Source: Planctomycetaceae bacterium (lineage in GTDB: Bacteria > Planctomycetota > Phycisphaerae > UBA1845 > UTPLA1). From it: DNA of 34,643 bases. Location: contig WYBU01000023.1 in the NCBI GenBank assembly GCA_011525745.1, positions 1-34,643 on the forward strand. The letters are read 5' to 3'. Made by a program: the position numbers and the translations under genes. Positions 24,053-32,083 of this stretch are shown here, piece after piece (position 1 is the stretch's first letter; every line of letters starts with the position of its first letter). A model generated the notes under the pieces. The model did no database searches. It saw only the letters and a list, made by a program, of their open reading frames with translations, and was not told the origin of the DNA.

Positions 24053-25420
24053 ATGAAACCGCTGACCTACTCCGACTACATCAACGACCGCTCCATCGTC
24101 GAGGCGCTGCGCATTCCGCAGCCGCCGCCGGCCGCGGCGGATGGACGGCCCGAAGCCGACTGGCCGCTGTGGCACGATCCGGCGCAGGCCGGGCCGGGCG
24201 TGGCCTGGTCGCCGGGCGATCCGTGGCCGCGCGGCGGGCCGTGGTCGCACGACGAAGTGCTGTTCATCCGGGTCCACCAGGGGTTCGAGGTATGGTTCGC
24301 CCAGTTTCTTCACGAGTTGGACTCGGTGCTCACGGAATCCGACGAAGGATTTCATGCCGCCCACGGTGATTTGCCGCGCGTGGAGCTGGCTGAGCGGCGC
24401 GGAGACGCCCGGCCGCATCGCGCGGAGCTGTTTCCGAAGCTTCACGAAGCAATTTCCCACCACGCCGACGGCGGAGTCGCTGACGCCATCCGGTTCATGC
24501 CGGCGCCCGGGCACTACGCCATCAACGCCCCCGCGCCAACGAGCTGGCTGAACGCCGAATCGCTGGAGCGCTGGACCTTCCGCCTGCGCCGCGCGGCGGC
24601 GGCGATGCAGGTGACGCTGCCGTTTTTCGACGTGCTGGCGACGCTGACGCCGGCGCAGTTTCTCGAATTTCGCGGGAGGCTGGTGCCCGCTTCGGGCTTC
24701 GGATCGGTGCAGTTCCGCGAAATGGAGTTGTCGCTCGGCATGCGCGAGGCCGTGAATGAGAAGATGGCGACCGCCGCTGAGCAGCGCGCCCAGGCCGGCG
24801 CCGGCGGCGCGGGCGATGCCATCCGGCCGTCGGTGCACGATCAGCTAACCGATTGGGGCCGCTCGCGCATTCAACAGCGCCTGAAACGGCCGACGCTGCG
24901 CGATCTGGTTTACGCACTGCTCAACGGCATCGCGATTGAGTTGTGGCCCGACGAGGCCGAACGCAACGGCGTGTTCGACCGGTTCGCGCGGCGCAACGTC
25001 GACGCGGCGGTCGGCGACTGGCACAAGGCGCTGCAACAGCGCGCCCCCACGCACTCGGACCACTTTTTGTTGCAGGAGCAAATTCGCGAGCTGGGCGTGC
25101 TGATGTCGCACCGCGAAACAATTGTGGCCGCGCTGCTGGAGATGCACACGCCGGGCGAGCCGGTGCTTAAGCAGGTCAAGCTGTTCATCGACGCCTGCCT
25201 GGGGCTGGACGACATGCTGCTGCGCTGGCGGCATCGGCACCTGCCGTTCGTCGAAGCGATGATCGGCGTGCGGCCGGGCACCGGCGGCGGCGGATTGAAG
25301 TACCTCCGCTCGACAGTGGCCGAGCGGCGCGACCATTTGGCCTACGGCCTGCCGTGCCTGTGGCAGGCGCGCAGTCTGGTGCAGAATCCGCGGAGCATGG
25401 AGGGAGAGAGGCGAACGTAG
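24053..25420 (+). CDS. kynA: Tryptophan 2,3-dioxygenase
   Basis: 455 aa from ATG 24053 (CAGGA just upstream). Heme dioxygenase motifs are complete: distal His region FIRVHQGFEVWFAQFLHEL (H75), substrate-binding ASGFGSVQFREMEL, heme-ligand region WRHRHLPFVEAMIG and the C-terminal MIGVRPGTGGGGLKYLRSTV. The enzyme opens the indole ring of L-tryptophan to N-formylkynurenine, the first step of the kynurenine route. It is longer than most bacterial forms (about 280 aa), with an additional Pro/Trp-rich stretch at residues 22-65 and a longer middle region. Other kyn genes are not next to it. Confidence 0.93.
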   Translation: MKPLTYSDYINDRSIVEALRIPQPPPAAADGRPEADWPLWHDPAQAGPGVAWSPGDPWPRGGPWSHDEVLFIRVHQGFEVWFAQFLHELDSVLTESDEGFHAAHGDLPRVELAERRGDARPHRAELFPKLHEAISHHADGGVADAIRFMPAPGHYAINAPAPTSWLNAESLERWTFRLRRAAAAMQVTLPFFDVLATLTPAQFLEFRGRLVPASGFGSVQFREMELSLGMREAVNEKMATAAEQRAQAGAGGAGDAIRPSVHDQLTDWGRSRIQQRLKRPTLRDLVYALLNGIAIELWPDEAERNGVFDRFARRNVDAAVGDWHKALQQRAPTHSDHFLLQEQIRELGVLMSHRETIVAALLEMHTPGEPVLKQVKLFIDACLGLDDMLLRWRHRHLPFVEAMIGVRPGTGGGGLKYLRSTVAERRDHLAYGLPCLWQARSLVQNPRSMEGERRT

Positions 25421-25627
25421 AAAGTCGAAAATAGAAACGTCCAAAAGCGAAAACACCGAAACGGGCGCCGCGGAAGCGATCATCCCCCGGCCGGGGACGT
25501 GCGAACCTGATTGAGGCAGGGAACCTGCCCAGCAACAGCGGGATCAAAACCAGAACAAGGCGGGGCATAGATCGGCACGGCGGCTGGGTCGGAATTGGGG
25601 GGATGTCACCGTTACAATACAAGTGTC
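25421..25627. other. Intergenic region with A-rich 'gtcgaaa' words
   Basis: 207 bp. The first 40 bp (gtagaaagtcgaaaatagaa and onward) belong to the same word family as 18523-18562. The rest shows no feature. Confidence 0.4.
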
Positions 25628-26866
25628 ATGGCGACATCGGACTTGCGTACCCAATTGGAGAGTTTGCGCATACCGCGCGAGCATCGCCCCGCGTCGGGGC
25701 ATGTGCTCGGCGGGCGACGATGGCCGGTCGGCGGGCTGATTGTGTTGACCGCAGTCGGCGCAGGGGCGTACGGCGCGTACACGCAACGCGACCGCATCCT
25801 GGCGGCGGTTGACACGGTGCGCGAGGACGCGCCGGAAGTGCCGCTGATGACCGTAACCGTTCGGCAGGAACACGGCGCGCCGCCGCTGCTGACGGCTGCG
25901 GGGAAGATCGTGTCGGATCATCGCGTTGAGGTATCGACGAAGGTGTCGGGGCAGGTGGTGGCGCTGTATTTCGAGCAGGGCGACCTCGTCAAAAAGGGAC
26001 AGCTACTGGCGCGAATCGAGGATGTGATCTACCGCGCCCGCCGCGACGAGGCCCGCGCGGAGCTGGAAAAGGCCAAAGCCAACTACGAATATCAGAAAAT
26101 CAATTTTGCGCGCGTCAACGACTTGTACACCCGCGGCATCGCGCCGGAAATCGAATTCGCCGACGCGCGACGCTGGCTGAACGACGCCGAATCGGCCGTC
26201 GCTTCGCATCAGGCCGTGCTGGATTTCGCCCAAAAGACGCTCGACGACTGCGAGGTGGTCGCGCCGATCGAGGGCGTTGTGCTCGAGCGCAACGTCGAAG
26301 TCGGGGACTTCGTGGCCGCCGAAGGCGGGCGCGGCGCGAACGCCAACGCACAAGTGGGCACCATCGCCGACACGAGCAAGCTGCGGGTCGAGGTCGACAT
26401 CAGCGAGATGGACATCTCCCGGCTGCGCAAGGGCATGCCCTGCCGCATCACCCCCGACGCCTACAAGGACCGGACGTACGACGGGCACGTGATGTGGATC
26501 GATCCGGCGGCGAACTATTCCAAGGCGACGGTGCAGGTCAAAGTGAGGATAGAGCGGCCGGATGAGTTTGTGCGCGTCGAAGGCTCGGCGAAGGTCAACT
26601 TCCTTGAGGAGAGTGCGACGTCGCAACCGGCCGGCGCGTCGGGCATCTGGATTCCGCGCTCCGCGTGCCGGCTCAACGGCGATGGCCGCAGCGGCGTAGT
26701 GTTTGTCGCGGTAAACGATCGGCTGAAAGCGGCGCCTGTCGTCATCGGCCGACGGGCCGGAGATCAGTTCGAGGTCGCCTCGGGTCTGAGCGCGGGGCAG
26801 TTGATTGCCACGAACGACGTCGGGAAACTGAACGACGGGCAGCGGCTGCGCGCGAAGGGGCGCTGA
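25628..26866 (+). CDS. Membrane-fusion (periplasmic adaptor) protein, HlyD/MacA type
   Basis: 412 aa from ATG 25628. A short cytoplasmic N-terminus is followed by one membrane helix (about 33-52). Next come the first half of a lipoyl domain (VEVSTKVSGQVVALYFEQGD), an alpha-helical hairpin (about 125-205, rich in Ala, Glu, Lys), the second lipoyl half (APIEGVVLERNVEVGDFVA) and beta-barrel and membrane-proximal domains. Such adaptors link an inner-membrane pump to an outer-membrane channel. No pump gene is adjacent. The MacB-type ABC operon at 13.7-18.5 kb is the closest candidate partner, but the distance makes this an inference. Confidence 0.9.
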   Translation: MATSDLRTQLESLRIPREHRPASGHVLGGRRWPVGGLIVLTAVGAGAYGAYTQRDRILAAVDTVREDAPEVPLMTVTVRQEHGAPPLLTAAGKIVSDHRVEVSTKVSGQVVALYFEQGDLVKKGQLLARIEDVIYRARRDEARAELEKAKANYEYQKINFARVNDLYTRGIAPEIEFADARRWLNDAESAVASHQAVLDFAQKTLDDCEVVAPIEGVVLERNVEVGDFVAAEGGRGANANAQVGTIADTSKLRVEVDISEMDISRLRKGMPCRITPDAYKDRTYDGHVMWIDPAANYSKATVQVKVRIERPDEFVRVEGSAKVNFLEESATSQPAGASGIWIPRSACRLNGDGRSGVVFVAVNDRLKAAPVVIGRRAGDQFEVASGLSAGQLIATNDVGKLNDGQRLRAKGR

Positions 26867-27317
26867 GACGCACTCCGGAGGAGTGTCGGGCTGTTACCAC
26901 GGGTGATGCGAAGCCCGCCAGGGCAGAGCGGAAACCGTCGTCCGGTGCGTCTGACAATTGAATTCCGCCCCGGATAGTTCGGCGGCGCTTCGCGCCGCAT
27001 GCGCCCGTCGCAGTCTTACGCCGCCATTCCCCCTCCGGGGGATCTGAAAAAAGGAAAATCGCTGACCACGGGTTGCGTTCGCCTTCCGCGAACCGCACCC
27101 GTGGCTACAGTCCGCCGCCCCATCCGGGGCGGTCCTGTGTTGAACCCCGATCCACGTTTGGCCCCCCGCGCCGCTTCGTAGCTTTTCGCCCCAGCGCGAT
27201 GATATTTCCCGGCCTGTGTTGCGGTGATGGCTTGTGTCATGCAGTTCCCTTTGGGAGTCTTTTCTCCACAAGTAGTCGCGTGGTCTTGCGACCCTTCCGA
27301 TAGACTCCCGCTTTGTG
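26867..27317. other. 451-bp intergenic region with several inverted repeats
   Basis: No gene. It holds a perfect small hairpin right after the adaptor stop (cactcc-gga-ggagtg, 26871-26885), which may end or stabilise that transcript. A 'ccacgggt ... acccgtgg' inverted repeat lies at 27066-27104, with a further ccacgggtg at about 26898, and a 'ccccctccggggg' palindrome near 27030-27045. No convincing promoter for the next gene was found. Confidence 0.45.
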
Positions 27318-29912
27318 ATGCCCGCCACGTCGAACACACACGAGACGCGCCACACTCCGACGGCCGACCGCGCGACCCCGGCGCACGGGTTCTGGATGCC
27401 GCCGGGGCCGCTGCTCGTGCCAATCGGGGAGGGCGTCGTACCGCGCTTGCGGTCGGGCGATCCCGTTCGAGCCGGTGATGTGCTGGCCGAGCCGCGTCGC
27501 GTCGACGAGCCGCTCGTGCTATCGCCCTGCCACGGACACGTTGGCCCCACGCGCCGTGCGTGGACTCCCTTGCGCGGGGAAACAAACGCGATAGAAGTGA
27601 CTCCCTTCGCTGGACAACCAGCGTTGGCGACAGCCGATCTGCCGACCGCGGCATACGCAACGGCGCCGGGGATCGGGCTGACGCTGGAGCGACTTCGCCA
27701 CGCCGGCGCACTGTTCGACGAGGAAGGCGACGCACTCGCGGGCTTTCTGAGCATCGATCCACCGGCGACAGTACGGCGACTGATCGTTCGCTGCTTCGAC
27801 TCCGAGCCGGGGCTTGACGGTGACAGCACTCTCCTGCACAGCGTTGCCGGCGAATCGGGGACCGCCGCCGGAACGATCGCCGCGCGGCGCGTCGTTCGTG
27901 CCGCCGTCGAACTTGCCGCGGCGGGCGGATGCGAGAGCATTCATCTCGTCGTAGCGCGCGAGGCGGCGCTGCGAATTCGTCGAGCGTGGCGCGCGGCGGC
28001 TGATATGCGCGGCGAACCGAAGGCGGCTGCACACGCGATCGCCCGGCGCGTCGCGCTGCGGTGGGTCGACGCGCTGCATCCGATCGCCCATCCCGTTCTG
28101 CTCACGAGAGCCGTCACCGGAATCGAGTTGCCGCCCGGCCGGTCGGCCAAATCGGCCGGCTGCTGGATCGTCAGCGCGTCGACGCTGGCGGCGCTGGCGG
28201 ATTACCTTGAGACGGGTCGCCCGTGCCTGAGCGTGCGATTGATGCTTGGGTTGCCCCGCGGCGAGACGATGTGGGTCACGGTTCCGCTCGGGACGCCGGT
28301 TTCGCAGCTCGTCGCGCACGTCACCGGTTCGATGCACCTGCAACGCATCGTCGCCAACGGATGGCTGAGCGGCGCCGATGTCCCCGGGGACAAGGCCGTC
28401 GTCGATGCGCGGACGCAGGCAATCTGGCTGTTCGACGAGTTCGCGCGACCGTCGGTCGTGCCGTGCATTCGATGCGGGCAATGCGTGACGGCGTGCCCGG
28501 TGCGGCTCGTGCCCATCGATCTTTACGAAGCGGCGACTGCGGGCGCGACGACCGGTTCACGCGGGGCCGACGCCTGCATCGGCTGCAACATGTGCACGTA
28601 TGTCTGTCCGTCACATCTGCCGCTGGCGGCGGCGTTCACTCCGAGCGCGGCGCGCACCGAACACATAGTGGAGGCATCGGCAATCGCAGCGGCCGAAACG
28701 GCCGCCCCGCCACCGGACGAACCGCCCGCGCATACGGCCGCTGCCGATTCGCGACGCCTGCGCCGCACATCGATGCTCGATCCGCTCCCGCTCGCGGGCA
28801 CGGCGGACCTGCACGATCTGCTGGCGGTCTGGTGGACGGCGACCGCCCTGCCGCTACTGGGCGCGGTCGTGTTCTTCGGGGCGGCGGCGCTGAAGCTGGC
28901 GGCCGTCGCGGTCGCGACCGCTTTGCTGACCGAAATCGTCATTTCAGGCGGGCGCGGGAAGCCCATTCGTGGAAATCTATCGCATTCCGGGCTGATGGGA
29001 CTGCTGGCGGCGCTGACGCTGCCGGCCACGGCTCCGGTGTGGGCGGCCTGCTACGGCGCGGCGGTGGCGGTCGGATTCGGCAAGATCGCGACCGGCGGGT
29101 TCGGCCGGTACGTGTGGCATCCGGCGCTGGTCGGGGCGGTGACGACGCAGTTCGTTTTCGGCGCGGGACTGGCGGCGGGACCGGTGCTCACGCCGCGACA
29201 TCTGATTTTCGGCGACGTGAGCAGCGCCATTCCGATCGAATCAGGCGCGTATCCCGGCTGGGGGCGCAGCCGCGTGCCGCTGGGGGTCAATGCCGTTCGC
29301 GTCGATCCGCCGGTCGGCGCGCTGCGTCGCGCGGCGGATGGGGCCATTCCGACCGGTCATGAGCCGCCGATCCTGGTGCTGCTGCGCGATCATCTGCCCC
29401 CGTGGGAAGACACGCTGATCGGCGCGACGCCGGGACCGATGGGCGCGACCTGCTCGATCGCGCTGATCGTCGCCGGGCTGTACCTGGTTCACCGTCGCAT
29501 GTTGTCGTGGGGCACGCCGCTGGGCGTGCTGATCGGCGCGGCGATGATCGCGTGGATTTTTCCGCTGCGCGAGACGGGCGGAGCGCTGCGCTGGTTCCCG
29601 GGATCGGCGACGGAGGAAACCGTGCCGATCGGGCTGATATACGTGTTGTATCACCTGACGAGCGGGCAGCTCGTGATTACCGCGTTTCTGCTGGCGGGCG
29701 AGCCGACGACGTCGCCGATGACGCGCGTGGGGCGCTGGCGGTTCGGGCTGTGCGTCGGTTGCGTGTTGATGCTGATGCGGCTGTACGGGATCGTCGAGGC
29801 CGAGGGCTGGTGGGCCGTGCTGCTGATGAACACGTTTACGCCGTTGATCGACCGTATCAGCCGGCCGCGCGCGTGGGGCGGGGGCGAGAGGGCAGAGCGG
29901 GCGAGCAGGTGA
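27318..29912 (+). CDS. Fused RnfC-RnfD type electron-transport protein
   Basis: 864 aa from ATG 27318 (a GTG directly precedes it). Residues about 20-95 match the RnfC N-terminal barrel (VPIGEGVVPRLRSGDPVRAG, then SPCHGHVG). Two [4Fe-4S] motifs follow: CIRCGQCVTACP (C383, C386, C389, C393) and CIGCNMCTYVCP (C420, C423, C426, C430). After a Pro/Ala-rich linker the protein becomes an RnfD/NqrB-like membrane part: GLMGLLAALTLPATAPVWA, FGKIATGGFGRYVWHPALVG, several further helices up to about residue 840. Rnf complexes couple electron flow between ferredoxin and NAD to Na+ or H+ transport. Normally RnfC and RnfD are separate and accompanied by RnfA, B, E and G; none is present here. The covalent FMN site of RnfD (SGAT) is not clearly conserved: the equivalent place by eye reads VGAL, with a GAT only further on (LIGATPG). 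Confidence 0.88.
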   Translation: MPATSNTHETRHTPTADRATPAHGFWMPPGPLLVPIGEGVVPRLRSGDPVRAGDVLAEPRRVDEPLVLSPCHGHVGPTRRAWTPLRGETNAIEVTPFAGQPALATADLPTAAYATAPGIGLTLERLRHAGALFDEEGDALAGFLSIDPPATVRRLIVRCFDSEPGLDGDSTLLHSVAGESGTAAGTIAARRVVRAAVELAAAGGCESIHLVVAREAALRIRRAWRAAADMRGEPKAAAHAIARRVALRWVDALHPIAHPVLLTRAVTGIELPPGRSAKSAGCWIVSASTLAALADYLETGRPCLSVRLMLGLPRGETMWVTVPLGTPVSQLVAHVTGSMHLQRIVANGWLSGADVPGDKAVVDARTQAIWLFDEFARPSVVPCIRCGQCVTACPVRLVPIDLYEAATAGATTGSRGADACIGCNMCTYVCPSHLPLAAAFTPSAARTEHIVEASAIAAAETAAPPPDEPPAHTAAADSRRLRRTSMLDPLPLAGTADLHDLLAVWWTATALPLLGAVVFFGAAALKLAAVAVATALLTEIVISGGRGKPIRGNLSHSGLMGLLAALTLPATAPVWAACYGAAVAVGFGKIATGGFGRYVWHPALVGAVTTQFVFGAGLAAGPVLTPRHLIFGDVSSAIPIESGAYPGWGRSRVPLGVNAVRVDPPVGALRRAADGAIPTGHEPPILVLLRDHLPPWEDTLIGATPGPMGATCSIALIVAGLYLVHRRMLSWGTPLGVLIGAAMIAWIFPLRETGGALRWFPGSATEETVPIGLIYVLYHLTSGQLVITAFLLAGEPTTSPMTRVGRWRFGLCVGCVLMLMRLYGIVEAEGWWAVLLMNTFTPLIDRISRPRAWGGGERAERASR

Positions 29913-29922
29913 AAGCAGAGCA

Positions 29923-30005
29923 TGATCCGAGCCGCAAGCGCCAGCGCCGCGGTTCACGCGCGTTCGCACGGGCGACTCCGGCGATGGCGATTGACGGTCG
30001 GATCA
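29923..30005. repeat. Hairpin repeat, copy 2
   Basis: tgatccgagccgcaagcgcc at 29923-29942, with a weaker opposite arm ending gacggtcggatca near 30005. The first 20 bases differ at one position from copy 1 (22891). It lies in the 346-bp gap after the RnfCD gene. Confidence 0.6.
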
Positions 30006-30131
30006 GAATGACGGCGCGGCGCCGGCGCGTCGGGAACATACCCGCAAGCGAAAGATTTGCTCAGCATTTTATCATCGTCAACCCACCGCAACGCGGCGGG
30101 CCACCCAAAGCGGTGCGCGCGTTGATTTCTT

Positions 30132-30158
30132 GTTTCGACTTTCGACTCTCGACGTTCC
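30132..30158. repeat. T-rich counterpart of the 'gtcgaaa' words
   Basis: gtttcgactttcgactctcg then acgttcc: the reverse complement of the A-rich words at 18.5 and 25.4 kb. It is placed in the gap before the SAM hydrolase gene. Confidence 0.45.
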
Positions 30159-30232
30159 GCCCCGCTTGCGTTCGCCGCCGCTTCCGTGTTATGAATTCGC
30201 CCCCCGCCACGGGGCACGCGCCGTGCGACGGG

Positions 30233-30238
30233 TATAAT
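30233..30238 (+). promoter_or_regulatory. Promoter -10 of the SAM hydrolase gene
   Basis: A perfect TATAAT 20 bp upstream of the ATG at 30259. No recognisable -35. The leader would be very short (about 12-14 nt). Confidence 0.35.
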
Positions 30239-30258
30239 TCGCGGACGAAACGCAAGAC

Positions 30259-31068
30259 ATGAGCACCATCACACTCACGACCGACTTCGGAACGAGCGAT
30301 CATTACGTGGCCGCGATGAAGGGCGTGCTGCTGACCGTCGCGCCGCACGCGACGATCGTGGACATCACGCACGTCATCCGGCCGCAGGACGTCGTGCACG
30401 CGGCTTTCGTCTTTCGACACGCTTTTCCCTATTTCCCCGAGGGCACGGTGCACGTGGTCGTGGTCGATCCGGGCGTGGGAACCTCGCGGCGGCTGCTGGC
30501 GGCGCGCTACGCCGGTCAGGTCGTGCTCGCGCCGGACAACGGCATTCTGAGCATGGTGCATCACGATTTTCCGCTCGAGGCGCTGCACGAAGTGGCGAAT
30601 CGGCGATGGTTCATTCAAGAGCAGTCGCCGACGTTTCACGGACGCGACATTCTCGCGCCGGTTGCCGGACATCTGGCGTGCGGCGATCCGCTGGAAGAGG
30701 TCGGCCCGCAGACGGATCACCTGGAGATCCTGAATCTGGCCGATCCCGCGGGCGAGCCGGGCGGTCCGCTTCGCGGGTTCATCCTGCACATCGATCATTT
30801 CGGCAACCTGGTGACCAACATCCGACAGGCGGACATGGTGAGCTATCGCGCGGGCATGAAGGACGCGGCGTCGGGCCGGCCGCGCGAGCCGTTGATTTTC
30901 GTCGGCGAAACGGGCGTCGGCCCGCTGCGGCGGACGTACGCCGACGTGGCCGAGGGCGAGCTGCTGGCGCTGATCGGCAGCGCCGACCTGCTGGAGATCG
31001 CGGTGAACAGCGGCAGCGCCGCCGCGCGGCTGCGGGCGTTGCCGGGCGAGGCGGTGTTTGTGCAGTAG
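30259..31068 (+). CDS. SAM hydroxide adenosyltransferase (SAM hydrolase, DUF62 family)
   Basis: 269 aa, full family length. The N-terminus MSTITLTTDFGTSDHYVAAM holds the substrate-binding Asp (TDFG, D9). The VVVDPGVGTSRR segment (D70, R77/R78) and TFHGRDILAPVAGHL (H127) supply the Asp-Arg-His set known from archaeal SAM hydroxide adenosyltransferases. The second domain contains HIDHFGNLVTNI. The enzyme splits S-adenosylmethionine with water into adenosine and methionine. It belongs to the fluorinase/chlorinase superfamily, but the Asp-Arg-His set argues for the hydrolytic branch. No operon partner; the hairpin array starts 27 bp after its stop. Confidence 0.93.
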   Translation: MSTITLTTDFGTSDHYVAAMKGVLLTVAPHATIVDITHVIRPQDVVHAAFVFRHAFPYFPEGTVHVVVVDPGVGTSRRLLAARYAGQVVLAPDNGILSMVHHDFPLEALHEVANRRWFIQEQSPTFHGRDILAPVAGHLACGDPLEEVGPQTDHLEILNLADPAGEPGGPLRGFILHIDHFGNLVTNIRQADMVSYRAGMKDAASGRPREPLIFVGETGVGPLRRTYADVAEGELLALIGSADLLEIAVNSGSAAARLRALPGEAVFVQ

Positions 31069-31094
31069 AAGCATGCGGCATAGGCGCCTTGGAG

Positions 31095-31418
31095 CACAGC
31101 CGCCCTCGGCTGTGATTGATTGCATGATGTGGCACAGCCGCCCTCGGCTGTGATTGATTGCATGATGCGGCACAGCCGCCCTCGGCTGTGATTGATTGCA
31201 TGATGTGGCACAGCCGCCCCCGGCTGTGATTGATTGCATGATGTGGCACGGCCGCCCTCGGCTGTGATTGATTGCATGATGCGGCACAGCCGCCCTCGGC
31301 TGTGATTGATCGCATGATGTGGCACAGCCGCCCCCGGCTGTGATTGACTGCATGATGTGGCACAGCCGCCCCCGGCTATGATTGATCGCATGATGTGGCA
31401 CAGCCGCCCTCGGCTGTG
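31095..31418. repeat. Array of nine 38-bp units, each with a perfect hairpin
   Basis: Units start at 31095, 31133, 31171, 31209, 31247, 31285, 31323, 31361 and 31399 (the last one only its first 20 bp). Each is an 8-bp perfect hairpin cacagccg-ccct-cggctgtg followed by an 18-nt linker attgattgcatgatgtgg. Variation is small: loop ccct or cccc, linker tgt or tgc, attgat-t or attgat-c, one stem base change in unit 5 (cacggccg, still pairing by G-U) and one in unit 8 (cggctatg). Linkers are near-identical, so this is not a CRISPR array. It lies just downstream of the SAM hydrolase gene. Confidence 0.95.
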
Positions 31419-31816
31419 TCTGCCCAGCACGGCCCCCCCCTTCTCGAGCGCGCAGCCCGCGCGAATCAGAGCCGCGAAGCGTCAGCGAGCGGGATCCATC
31501 CGCCCAGTCTGCACTCGCTCTTTTCACAAGAAAAAACGCCCCCGGTTGTGACCGCGTAGCACGGCCCAAGCCTGCGCGGGGGAAAGCCCGTGTGGTTTTT
31601 TGCGTGAGTGGCGCTGCGCTGATCAGCCCCGGGCTTGCACCTGGGAGTTCCGATACGGATGGCCTTGCACGTCATGGAACAACGCCGCCTGAGCCACCAA
31701 TGCCGGACGCCGCGCCGCGACGATGCCGTTTTTCTGCGGGAATTCCCCCGGACGCAGCCGATTCGCAACGCGGACCTTGCCGGGCCGCCGCGCGCGCCAT
31801 AAGATACCTGCTTGAA
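31419..31816. other. Non-coding region between hairpin array and tRNA-Pro
   Basis: About 400 bp without a convincing gene. It contains a partial copy of the hairpin repeat seen at 22.9 and 29.9 kb (cagagccgcgaagcgtcagc, from 31467). At 31542-31552 cccccggttgtg resembles half of an array unit. A terminator-like structure (see next entry) is present. Confidence 0.4.
31575..31601 (+). terminator. Possible intrinsic terminator downstream of the array
   Basis: cgcggg-ggaaag-cccgtg forms a 6-bp stem followed, after tgg, by six T. The T run does not touch the stem, which lowers confidence. It would end transcripts coming from the SAM hydrolase gene and the array. Confidence 0.3.
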
Positions 31817-31892
<76 letters not shown>

Positions 31893-31907
31893 TTCTCGTC
31901 GCGAAAC

Positions 31908-31938
31908 AGCCCTTCGCTTGCCGGCGGAGGGCTTTTTC
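31908..31938 (+). terminator. Intrinsic terminator of tRNA-Pro
   Basis: AGCCCTTCGC-TTGCCG-GCGGAGGGCT: a 10-bp stem with one G-U pair, then TTTTCTTT. It begins 16 nt after the tRNA. Confidence 0.88.
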
Positions 31939-32083
31939 TTTGCGAGAGTCGCACTTACGAACGACCGCGCGTTTCAATCCAAAATGCGAAAAACGTCGAT
32001 TTCAGTAAGGGATGCGACTGAATTCGAAACGACCGCGGCCTGAAACTGGCGCCTCGCCGACTGGACTGCGGCGATGCGGGGCA

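Noticed and set aside
31095..31418. CRISPR array
   Set aside because: The 18-nt segments between hairpins are nearly identical instead of unique, units are short, and no cas genes are near.
30061..31569. A 502-codon open frame on the minus strand through the hairpin array, reading repeated HSRGRLCHIMQSIT words
   Set aside because: The 38-bp unit is not a multiple of three and simply lacks stops in all three frames; the frame also runs antisense through the SAM hydrolase gene. It is an effect of the repeat.
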